From assembly GCF_026248825.1 (NCBI RefSeq), contig NZ_CP110973.1, forward strand, positions 1,364,001-1,428,000: a stretch of DNA of 64,000 nucleotides, written 5' to 3'. This DNA is from Larkinella insperata. GTDB taxonomy: Bacteria; Bacteroidota; Bacteroidia; Cytophagales; Spirosomataceae. Each line of letters begins with the position of its first letter. Position 1 is the stretch's first letter. Shown here piece by piece: positions 8,949 through 16,411 of the stretch. The notes under the pieces are model-generated. The model ran no database searches. It saw only the letters and a program-made list of their open reading frames with translations, and was not told the origin of the DNA. A program made the position numbers and the translations under genes.

Positions 8949-10100
8949 TCAGGATCGCTGGGGCTGAACAACTGGTTTGGGAGCACGCGCCGACGACACC
9001 ATTGCCAGCACAACCATTACGATTACAATGGCCCAGCTGGCGTATTTGATATCATACAGCAATCCAAAGCCCGTTACAACCACATTCAGGACGGAAAGCG
9101 GAATAAAGCTTTTCCAGCCCAGGTTCATCAGTTGGTCATACCGGAACCGGGGCAGCGTCCAGCGGACCCACATGAAGAAGAAAATGAAGAAGAAAATCTT
9201 GCCAAACAGCACGATTGTTCCAATCAGGGTAGCCAGGTTATGGCCCAAGGCTCCTCCCAGCGAACTCGTCAGGGTTTCCCGAACCCAATCCATACCGGGA
9301 TAGTTGTAACCGCCAAAGTAAAGCGTTGAAATCACCGCCGACGACACAAACATGTTGATGTATTCTGCAAACAGGTAAAAGCCGAGTTTCATGGAGCTGT
9401 ATTCGGTATGATACCCACCGACGAGCTCGGTTTCGCACTCCGGCAAATCGAACGGGGTCCGGTTACATTCTGCAAACGCACAGGTCAGAAAGATAATGAA
9501 ACCCAGCGGCTGGTTGAATACGTTCCAGGCCATACCGTGCTGCGCTTCCACCATAGCCCGGAGGGACAACGAACCCGTCATCATCAAAATGGCAATGATG
9601 GACAGACCGAAAGCAATTTCGTAGCTGATGTTCTGAGAAGCCGCCCGAATCGCCCCGAGGAGCGAAAATTTATTGTTCGAGGCCCATCCGCCAACCATTA
9701 GACCGTATACGCCCAGGGAAACCACCCCGAAGATATACAGAATACCGATGTTGATTTCGATGCCCTGCACCGGCACCACCAGATCTTCGTACCGAACGCT
9801 TTCTCCGAATGGAATCACTGCGCTCGACATCAAAGCCGTCAGGATGGCCAAACACGGACCGAGGATAAACAGCCATTTGTTGGCCTGCGACGGAATGAAA
9901 TCCTCCTTAAAAAACATTTTACCGGCGTCGGCCAGCGGCTGGAATATACCGCCCGGTCCCGCCCGGTTGGGACCGAAACGGTCCTGAATAAAACCGGCCA
10001 CTTTCCGCTCTGCCCACGTTGAATACATGGCAATCAGGAGGGTCACGCCAAAGACGACGAGAATCAGAATGGCCTTTATAATGAGTTCTGTTAGGTTCAT
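8949..10100 (-). CDS. nuoH: NADH-quinone oxidoreductase subunit H
   Basis: A 383-residue subunit with about eight to nine membrane helices that forms much of the quinone chamber. Conserved pieces include AERKVAGFIQDRFGPNRAGPGGIFQPLADAGKMFFKED near residues 30-67 and AFAECNRTPFDLPECETELVGGYHTEYSSMKLGFYLFAEY near 210-250, where the charged residues of loop 3 sit. The length is slightly above the E. coli protein (325). Confidence 0.96.
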   Translation of the reverse strand: MNLTELIIKAILILVVFGVTLLIAMYSTWAERKVAGFIQDRFGPNRAGPGGIFQPLADAGKMFFKEDFIPSQANKWLFILGPCLAILTALMSSAVIPFGESVRYEDLVVPVQGIEINIGILYIFGVVSLGVYGLMVGGWASNNKFSLLGAIRAASQNISYEIAFGLSIIAILMMTGSLSLRAMVEAQHGMAWNVFNQPLGFIIFLTCAFAECNRTPFDLPECETELVGGYHTEYSSMKLGFYLFAEYINMFVSSAVISTLYFGGYNYPGMDWVRETLTSSLGGALGHNLATLIGTIVLFGKIFFFIFFFMWVRWTLPRFRYDQLMNLGWKSFIPLSVLNVVVTGFGLLYDIKYASWAIVIVMVVLAMVSSARAPKPVVQPQRS

Positions 10101-10121
10101 AATGGTATGACGTTAGAAGTG

Positions 10122-10162
10122 AGACCGAAGAGATTTGAAACCATTTACGCTCTGGTCGGTCT
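10122..10162. repeat. Short inverted repeat between nuoG and nuoH
   Basis: AGACCGA at 10122-10128 pairs with TCGGTCT at 10156-10162, with imperfect extension on both sides, inside a 75-bp spacer between two co-directional genes. It is a weaker member of the spacer-hairpin series. Confidence 0.45.
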
Positions 10163-10175
10163 TCTGGTTTGCCAA

Positions 10176-11261
10176 TCAGGGTTCCGGGTCATTGGCGTGC
10201 GGCAGAACCGGAGCAAACCGTTCCGGTGGTAATTGCTGAATGCCCAGTTGCGACGTATCGCGCTCTTCGTGAACGTCGGTGTAGGTAGCAGCCGCCAGCT
10301 TTCTCTGAAAATCCGGTTTTACCGTATCACGACGGTATTTGTTGGCCGAAATAACCGAACTGCGCGAGATTTTCGTAGGCCCTTCAATTACCCAGTCGCT
10401 GGTGTTCTTTTTCTCGAACCGGCAGGTGTTGCAGATGAATTCCGTCACCTCGTTCCACTCATTTTTCCGCGCCGTCACCCGGATGACTTCCTCGCCCCGG
10501 TACCAGAGCGTTACGTTGCCCGAGCAGGTTGGGCAATCGCGGTGCGCGTCAACCGGCTTGGTAAACCAAACGCGGTTTTTGAAGCGGAAGGTTTTGTCGG
10601 TTAAGGCACCTACGGGACATACGTCGATGACGTTCCCGGAGAAATCGTTATCAATGGCCTTTTCTATGTACGTTCCGATTTCAGCGGCATCGCCCCGGCC
10701 CAACACGCCGTGAACGCGTTTCTGCGTAATCTGGTCGGCGGTAAACACGCAACGGTAGCACAGGATGCAGCGCGTCATGTGGAGCTGGATGTAAGGGCCA
10801 ATATCCTGTTTATCAAACGTCCGGCGCTCTTCTTCGTAACGGGTGGTGGCCATCCCGTGGTTGAAGGCAAAGTTTTGCAGGTCGCACTCGCCAGCCTGAT
10901 CGCAAACGGGGCAATCCAGCGGGTGATTGATCAGCAGAAACTCCACGATGGCTTTGCGGGTCGAAAGAACCTGTTCGTTGGTCGAGTTTTCAACAACCAT
11001 ACCGTCCTGAACCGGCGTGATACAGGAAGCCACCAGCTTGGGCATTGGCCGCGGATCTTTGGCGGAACCAGCCGCTACCCGAACCAGACAGGCCCGGCAT
11101 TTTCCACCACTGCCTTTCAGCGGTTGGTAGTAGCACATGGCCGGTGGGGCAACATCACCACCAATTTTTCGGGCTGCCTGCAAAATGGTCGTTCCCGGTT
11201 CCACTTCGACTTCAATACCGTCGATGGTGACTTTAAATAATTGCGGTTGTGTATTTTCCAT
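10176..11261 (-). CDS. nuoG: NADH-quinone oxidoreductase subunit G, short form
   Basis: A 361-residue NuoG-like protein with the N-terminal iron-sulfur part only. Ligands seen: C43, C55, C58, C80 for a 2Fe-2S cluster; H113, C117, C120, C126 for the His-Cys3 cluster; C165, C168, C171, C215 for a 4Fe-4S cluster; and two further CxxC pairs (C243/C246, C277/C280) opening a molybdopterin-type domain. The protein then ends, whereas E. coli NuoG has about 900 residues. Nothing downstream restores the missing part, so this is a genuine short form and not a frameshift. Short NuoG proteins of this size are, to my knowledge, usual in Bacteroidota. Confidence 0.9.
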   Translation of the reverse strand: MENTQPQLFKVTIDGIEVEVEPGTTILQAARKIGGDVAPPAMCYYQPLKGSGGKCRACLVRVAAGSAKDPRPMPKLVASCITPVQDGMVVENSTNEQVLSTRKAIVEFLLINHPLDCPVCDQAGECDLQNFAFNHGMATTRYEEERRTFDKQDIGPYIQLHMTRCILCYRCVFTADQITQKRVHGVLGRGDAAEIGTYIEKAIDNDFSGNVIDVCPVGALTDKTFRFKNRVWFTKPVDAHRDCPTCSGNVTLWYRGEEVIRVTARKNEWNEVTEFICNTCRFEKKNTSDWVIEGPTKISRSSVISANKYRRDTVKPDFQRKLAAATYTDVHEERDTSQLGIQQLPPERFAPVLPHANDPEP

Positions 11262-11290
11262 TTAGCTATAGCGTCCAATAAATAATTAAA

Positions 11291-12631
11291 CTACACCAGG
11301 GCCATATCTCCTTTGAATACCGCGCCCGGCTGGGTGGCTTCGGAGGGGTTGGTGATATGCCACTCAAATTCGTCGCGGAAATGGCGGATGGCACTGGCTA
11401 CCGGCCAGGCCGCAGCGTCGCCGAGCGGACAAATGGTGTTTCCTTCGATCTTTTTGGCCACATCGACCAGCAGATCAATATCGCGTTGGTTGCCGTGACC
11501 GTATTCGATCCGGTGTAAAACCCGCTCCATCCAGCCGGTTCCTTCGCGGCAGGGGCTACACTGTCCGCAGGATTCATGGTGGTAGAACCGGGCGAAATTC
11601 CAGGTATTGCGGACAATGCAGGACGTTTCGTCGAAGACAATGAAGCCCCCCGAGCCCAGCATGGTTCCGGTCTGGAAACCGCCATCCGACAACGATTCGT
11701 ACGTCATCAGGCGCGGATCACCGTTGGCCAGCTTCAGAATCAGGTTGGCGGGCAGAATGGGTACGGACGATCCACCGGCCACCACGGCTTTCAGGTGGTG
11801 CCCGTCGCGAATACCGCCACACCATTCATCGGAGTAAATAAATTCTTCGACGGGAACGCCCAGTTCAATTTCGTACACGCCCGGCTTTTTGATGTGGCCC
11901 GAAGCCGAAATTAATTTGGTTCCGGCACTCCGGCCAATACCGATAGTGGCATAAGCCTCGCCCCCGTTGTTAATAATCCAGGAGGTGGTGGCAATGGATT
12001 CAACGTTGTTGACAACCGTCGGGCTCTGGTAAAGGCCCTTCACGGCCGGGAACGGCGGTTTGTTGCGTGGGTTGCCCCGTTTGCCTTCCAGGGATTCCAG
12101 CAGGGCTGTTTCTTCGCCACAAATGTAAGCGCCACCTCCGGGCTGCACCACCAGCTCCAGATCATAGCCCGTACCCAAGATGTTTTTCCCCAGAAAACCG
12201 GCGGCTTTGGCTTCGGCAATCGCTTTTTCAAGAATGCGAACAACGTACATCAACTCACCCCGTACGTAAATAAAGGATTTGTTGGCGCCCAGCGCGTAAC
12301 TGGAGATGATCATGCCTTCGATGAGAACGTGCGGGAGGTTCTTCATCAGGTAATGGTCTTTGAACGTACCGGGCTCCGATTCGTCGGCATTGCAGACCAG
12401 ATAGCGGGGCACGCCCTCGGGTTTAGCCAGGAAGCTCCATTTCATGCCCATCGGAAAGCCTGCGCCACCCCGACCGCGTACGCCAGACTTCTTCACTTCT
12501 TCAACCACTTCATCGGGTGTCATGGTCTTAAGCGCCTTCTCAACAGCGGTATAACCACCCTGTTTCCGGTATACATCGTAGGTTTCGATGCCGGGAACGT
12601 TAATATGTTCGAGCAGAATCTTTTTGCCCAT
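11291..12631 (-). CDS. nuoF: NADH-quinone oxidoreductase subunit F
   Basis: A 446-residue subunit that binds NADH, FMN and one 4Fe-4S cluster. The FMN/NADH site is seen as RGRGGAGFPMGMKWSF near residues 52-67 and GAYICGEETALLESLEG near 170-190, and the cluster motif as CGQCSPCREGTGWM with a later C in NTICPLGDAA. It lies 29 bp before nuoG. Together with NuoE it forms the electron-input module, so this complex I probably uses NADH and not a ferredoxin-only route. Confidence 0.97.
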   Translation of the reverse strand: MGKKILLEHINVPGIETYDVYRKQGGYTAVEKALKTMTPDEVVEEVKKSGVRGRGGAGFPMGMKWSFLAKPEGVPRYLVCNADESEPGTFKDHYLMKNLPHVLIEGMIISSYALGANKSFIYVRGELMYVVRILEKAIAEAKAAGFLGKNILGTGYDLELVVQPGGGAYICGEETALLESLEGKRGNPRNKPPFPAVKGLYQSPTVVNNVESIATTSWIINNGGEAYATIGIGRSAGTKLISASGHIKKPGVYEIELGVPVEEFIYSDEWCGGIRDGHHLKAVVAGGSSVPILPANLILKLANGDPRLMTYESLSDGGFQTGTMLGSGGFIVFDETSCIVRNTWNFARFYHHESCGQCSPCREGTGWMERVLHRIEYGHGNQRDIDLLVDVAKKIEGNTICPLGDAAAWPVASAIRHFRDEFEWHITNPSEATQPGAVFKGDMALV

Positions 12632-12739
12632 AGTGAGTAGAAACTGGTTTAAATCCTAGTGGCGAAAAGGTCTGGTATTTTTACCATCGCTTCCGCCCTT
12701 ACCGGAGCTTGTTTATTTAAAACGAAGAGAGCCTAAGCG

Positions 12740-13237
12740 TTATTTACTCAACTCTTCGATGATCTCATCGACGCGCTTCTTTGTCAGATGCATGTAATAT
12801 TGTTCCCGAATCTGGAAAACAGGACCCATCCCACAGGCGGCCAGACATTCCACTTCTTTCAGGGTAAATTTCTGATCCGGGGTTGTTTCGCCCGCCTGAA
12901 TACCCAGCTTCTGTTTCAGATAATCGTAAACCTCTTCGCCCCCCATCAGGCAGCATGGTCCCGTTCGGCAATACTCAATAACGTGTTTACCAACCGGATC
13001 TAAGTGGAACATGGTGTAAAACGTGGCCACTTCATAGACCTCAATGGCCTGAATGTCAAGCATCCGGGCGACATAATCCATTACCTCGGGACTCAGCCAG
13101 CCCCACTGCTCCTGGGCCAGGTGTAACAACGGTAACAGAGCCGACTTTTGACGGCCTTCCGGGTAACGGGCTATAATTTCCTGGGCTTTTGAAAGCCGTT
13201 CGGGGGTAAATTCTACGGTATTTTGCGTTTCCGTCAT
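12740..13237 (-). CDS. nuoE: NADH-quinone oxidoreductase subunit E
   Basis: A 165-residue thioredoxin-like 2Fe-2S subunit (24 kDa type). Cluster ligands are in CRTGPCCLMGG and ECLAACGMGPVFQI. The N-terminal helical part with LLPLLHLAQEQWGWLSPEVMDYVA is typical. Spacers of 108 bp to nuoF and 154 bp to nuoD are longer than most gaps in this operon and hold only small imperfect inverted repeats. Confidence 0.96.
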   Translation of the reverse strand: MTETQNTVEFTPERLSKAQEIIARYPEGRQKSALLPLLHLAQEQWGWLSPEVMDYVARMLDIQAIEVYEVATFYTMFHLDPVGKHVIEYCRTGPCCLMGGEEVYDYLKQKLGIQAGETTPDQKFTLKEVECLAACGMGPVFQIREQYYMHLTKKRVDEIIEELSK

Positions 13238-13391
13238 ATCGGTTTACAGCAGGTATTCTTCAAACTTCCTGCCACCTCAACGGAGCAGGTTCAAATTTAT
13301 ACGCGACAGGCTTCCTTGAACTTAGCGATTTCCAGCCTTGCTAAACTTTCTTGTCAGCAGAAATGGACATCTTGCTTTCTACCGCGCCGAA

Positions 13392-14639
13392 TTATCCGTC
13401 CAATTCGCCCGCAATTACGTTCAGGCTACTCATAATGACAATTGCATCTGAAAGCGTCAGGCCTTTGCACATTTCCGGGTAAGCCTGATAATAGATGAAG
13501 CAGGGCCGCCGGAAATGCAACCGGTAGGGCGCCCGGCCGCCGTCGCTGATCAGGTAAAAGCCCAGTTCCCCGTTTCCGCCTTCAACGGCGTGGTAGACCT
13601 CGCCCACCGGCGCATCGATCTCACCCATCACAATTTTGAAGTGATAGATCAGGGCTTCCATGTTCCGGTAAACTTCTTTTTTCGGCGGCAGATAATATTC
13701 CGGTGCGTCGGCAAAGTGCGGGCCTTCCGGCAGGTTTTCGATGGCTTGCTCAATGATTCGCAGGCTCTGCCAGATTTCTTCGTTCCGCACCATAAACCGG
13801 TCGTAGGTGTCACCACTTTTGCCCACCGGAATTTCGAATTCAAAATCCTGGTAGGACGAATACGGGTTCATCACGCGCACATCGTAGTCAACACCGGCCG
13901 CCCGCAGGTTTGGGCCGGTAAAGCCGTAATTCAGGGCCCGTTCCGCCGTAATGCCACCCACGTCAATGATGCGGTCCATAAAGATCCGGTTGCGGTTGAA
14001 AAGCTTCTCGAACTCGCGCATAATGGGCGGAAACCGTTTAATGAAGGCCCGGATTTTCCGAATTGCTTCGGCCGACAGATCGCGTTCCATACCGCCGATG
14101 CGGCCCATGTTGGTAGTCAGACGCGCTCCGCAGACTTCTTCGTAGATTTCGTAGATATTTTCGCGTTCTTCGAACAGGTAAAGAAAGCCGGTAAAAGCTC
14201 CGGTATCAACCCCAAGAATACCGTTACAAATCAGGTGGTCGGCAATTCGGGCCAGCTCCATCATGATAACGCGGATGTACTCGGCCCGCTTCGGCACGGT
14301 GATTCCCAGCAACTTCTCGACCGTCATGTGCCAACCGAAGTTATTGATCGGCGACGAACAGTAGTTCATTCGGTCGGTCAGCGTAGTGATCTGGTAGAAC
14401 GGACGCCGTTCGGCAATTTTCTCGAAAGCCCGGTGAATGTAGCCAACGGTTTGCTCACCCGAAACGATTTTCTCCCCATCCATTTGCAGGATGTTCTGAA
14501 AAATACCGTGTGTAGCCGGGTGGGTAGGACCGAGGTTGAGGGTCGTTAACTCATTGACGTACTGAACCGATTCGCCAGACTTTGCCGGCAAATCACTGCC
14601 GGGTACATTTTTATTCGATATATCGAGTACGGTGCTCAT
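13392..14639 (-). CDS. nuoD: NADH-quinone oxidoreductase subunit D
   Basis: A 415-residue subunit (49 kDa type) that, with NuoB, shapes the quinone-binding site. Conserved pieces include LNLGPTHPATHGIFQNILQMDGE near residue 34, RRPFYQITTLTDRMNYCSSPINNFGWHMTVEKLLGI, and the C-terminal GELGFYLISDGGRAPYRLHFRRPCF. NuoC and NuoD are separate genes here, unlike the fused NuoCD of E. coli. A long reading frame on the opposite strand is a shadow of this gene. Confidence 0.97.
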   Translation of the reverse strand: MSTVLDISNKNVPGSDLPAKSGESVQYVNELTTLNLGPTHPATHGIFQNILQMDGEKIVSGEQTVGYIHRAFEKIAERRPFYQITTLTDRMNYCSSPINNFGWHMTVEKLLGITVPKRAEYIRVIMMELARIADHLICNGILGVDTGAFTGFLYLFEERENIYEIYEEVCGARLTTNMGRIGGMERDLSAEAIRKIRAFIKRFPPIMREFEKLFNRNRIFMDRIIDVGGITAERALNYGFTGPNLRAAGVDYDVRVMNPYSSYQDFEFEIPVGKSGDTYDRFMVRNEEIWQSLRIIEQAIENLPEGPHFADAPEYYLPPKKEVYRNMEALIYHFKIVMGEIDAPVGEVYHAVEGGNGELGFYLISDGGRAPYRLHFRRPCFIYYQAYPEMCKGLTLSDAIVIMSSLNVIAGELDG

Positions 14640-14719
14640 GTAGTTTACGTAATGAAGGTTTGATGGTCAACTGGTGAACAGGATTTAAACAGCATTACCG
14701 CCACCTAACCACCGAAAAC

Positions 14720-15223
14720 CTATCGACCAAATAATGCATCAATTTTATCTTCCCGCGTGGGATCTTCGAGCGGGTACTCTCTCCGCATCGGGAAATAGTC
14801 CATGTCTTCCATGTTCAGAATCCGCTTTAGATTCGGATGCCCATCAAAGATGACGCCGAAGAAATCGTAGGTTTCGCGCTCCATCCAGTTGGCACTCTGA
14901 AAAACCGTCGTCAGAGTCGGGATGTGCAGACCATTTTCCGCCAGAAACACCTTGATGCGAATCCGGAAATTGTTGACCAAACTATGAAGTTGATAAACGA
15001 TGCAGAATTCTCGCTCCGGCTCCGGGTCGTCGGGATAATGAACACCGCAGAGCGTCGTCAGAAAATTGATCTGATACAGGGAATGATTTTTCAGGTACTC
15101 AATCATCGAAACGATTTGCTCCCGACTGGTTGAAAGGGTCAGCATGCCGTACGGTTCGTCAAAATCGTAGACATTTTCACCAAACTGGCGGATCAAATCT
15201 TTAGCAACTTCTTCGTTGGTCAT
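14720..15223 (-). CDS. nuoC: NADH-quinone oxidoreductase subunit C
   Basis: A 167-residue subunit (30 kDa type). The family signature appears as SANWMERETYDFFGVIFDGHPNLKRILNMEDMDYFPMRREYPL near residues 115-160. It helps join the peripheral arm to the quinone module. The 80-bp gap to nuoD contains a weak imperfect hairpin (AGGTTT near 14656 with AAACCT near 14715). Confidence 0.95.
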   Translation of the reverse strand: MTNEEVAKDLIRQFGENVYDFDEPYGMLTLSTSREQIVSMIEYLKNHSLYQINFLTTLCGVHYPDDPEPEREFCIVYQLHSLVNNFRIRIKVFLAENGLHIPTLTTVFQSANWMERETYDFFGVIFDGHPNLKRILNMEDMDYFPMRREYPLEDPTREDKIDALFGR

Positions 15224-15241
15224 GAAAAGAGGTCGAGTTGT

Positions 15242-15296
15242 TGAATGGTTGAATGGTTGCAGGAGCCATGCAGCAGCTTAACCATTCAACCATTGA
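15242..15296. repeat. Spacer hairpin between nuoB and nuoC, built of 7-mers
   Basis: The arm 15242-15258 (units of GAATGGTT) is complementary to 15280-15296 with one mismatch near the end. The unit is tandemly repeated within each arm and again beyond it (ATTGAATCATTGAA). The element runs up to the stop codon of nuoB. Confidence 0.8.
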
Positions 15297-15297
15297 A

Positions 15298-15843
15298 TCA
15301 TTGAATATTATACGATTCCAGCAGATGCTGGTATTCGGATGAATTCCTTCGGCGCAGGGATTCGTTTTTGGCCAGTTCCTGGACCTGCATCAAGCCGTCC
15401 AGAATCTGCTCCGGACGCGGTGGGCAACCCGGCACGTAAACATCCACCGGAATGATGCGGTCGATGCCCTGCAGAACGCTATAGGTATCGAAAATACCCC
15501 CACTTGATGCACAGGCGCCAATGGCGATAACCCAACGAGGTTCGGCCATTTGCAGATAGACCTGCTTGAGTACCGGTGCCATTTTCTTGGCAATCGTTCC
15601 GGCTACCAGCAGGACATCAGCCTGACGGGGTGAAAAACTCGGACGTTCGGCACCAAACCGGGCAATGTCATACCGTGATGCCATGGTCGACATAAACTCA
15701 ATGCCGCAGCAGGAGGTTGCAAAAGGGAGCGGCCACAGCGAATTTGCCCGGGCTAATCCAATGATTTTATCGAATGAAGTCGCCTGAAAACCGGCTCCGC
15801 TGTAGCTATCGGGTGCCTCGACGATTTTTATGTCACTTGCCAT
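15298..15843 (-). CDS. nuoB: NADH-quinone oxidoreductase subunit B
   Basis: A 181-residue subunit that carries cluster N2, the last electron donor to quinone. The ligands are seen as the tandem CC in FATSCCGIEFM, a C in AIGACASSGG and a C in VYVPGCPPRPEQILDGL. It lies 55 bp after nuoA; that gap has a short GTTGTT/AACAAC inverted repeat. Its stop codon overlaps the edge of the nuoB-nuoC spacer repeat. Confidence 0.97.
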   Translation of the reverse strand: MASDIKIVEAPDSYSGAGFQATSFDKIIGLARANSLWPLPFATSCCGIEFMSTMASRYDIARFGAERPSFSPRQADVLLVAGTIAKKMAPVLKQVYLQMAEPRWVIAIGACASSGGIFDTYSVLQGIDRIIPVDVYVPGCPPRPEQILDGLMQVQELAKNESLRRRNSSEYQHLLESYNIQ

Positions 15844-15898
15844 AGTGTTCGGTTGTTTGTTGATAACAACAGATAAACATTTAATCCTGAGTTTCAGT

Positions 15899-16270
15899 TT
15901 ACTCCCACTTCAAAACGCCCTTCTTCAGGATGTAATAAAATCCGGACAGCAGCAGTCCCATAAACAACACCATTTCCACAAATCCCGTCGTACCCAGTGT
16001 CTTAAAATTGACGGCCCAAGGATACATAAAGATTACTTCGACATCGAACAGAACAAAAAGAATGGCAATGAGAAAGTATTTAATTGAAATTGGTGCCCGG
16101 GCGTCTCCCTGTACCGGAATACCGCACTCAAACGGGTCATCTTTCTTTACGCTGTTTCGTTTCGGACCAATGTTGTGCGTGACAATCATGGTTGTCACGA
16201 TAAATCCCAGCGCTAATCCCAATTGAATGAGAATAGGCAAATAATCAGAAGGCAAATAGGTTGTGTTCAT
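15899..16270 (-). CDS. nuoA: NADH-quinone oxidoreductase subunit A
   Basis: A 123-residue membrane subunit with three helices. The conserved loop is seen as NSVKKDDPFECGIPVQGDARAPISIKYFLIAILFVLFDVEVIFMYPWAV, including the cysteine of the ND3 loop. It is the first gene of the nuo operon; a -7 box lies about 43 bp upstream. Confidence 0.96.
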   Translation of the reverse strand: MNTTYLPSDYLPILIQLGLALGFIVTTMIVTHNIGPKRNSVKKDDPFECGIPVQGDARAPISIKYFLIAILFVLFDVEVIFMYPWAVNFKTLGTTGFVEMVLFMGLLLSGFYYILKKGVLKWE

Positions 16271-16312
16271 ACTAGGTTGCAGAAAGCGCGCAAGTTAATG
16301 ATATTTTAAACA

Positions 16313-16338
16313 CAAATTTACTGTTCAAATTTACCAAA
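16313..16338 (-). promoter_or_regulatory. Candidate promoter of the nuo operon
   Basis: On the minus strand a perfect TAAATTTG -7 box lies at 16313-16320, with TTTG at 16335-16338 as a possible -33 box (spacing 14, shorter than usual). A second TAAATTTG at 16326-16333 lies directly upstream. The expected start of transcription is about 37 nt before the nuoA ATG. Confidence 0.5.
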
Positions 16339-16359
16339 TAACCACGGATTTATCAACAT

Positions 16360-16396
16360 AAAAGGGGCTTGTCAATCCATTGACAAGCCCCTTTTA
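16360..16396 (-). terminator. Terminator after the first SGNH esterase-like gene
   Basis: A perfect hairpin: AAAAGGGGCTTGTCAA, short loop, TTGACAAGCCCCTTTT. It lies 16 bp past the stop of the minus-strand gene at 16412 and has A/T flanks on both sides. Confidence 0.9.
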
Positions 16397-16411
16397 TTAC
16401 ATACTTAGTCC

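Noticed and set aside
10710..11240. Open frame opposite nuoG
   Set aside because: Mirror of the conserved iron-sulfur coding region; no domain or start signals.
10176..11261. NuoG truncation by frameshift
   Set aside because: The next gene nuoH follows after 75 bp and no remnant of the molybdopterin domain is found in any frame.
13515..14549. Long open frame (344 codons) on the + strand opposite nuoD
   Set aside because: It lies wholly on the complementary strand of a highly conserved gene and its product has no recognisable domain; a shadow of codon bias.
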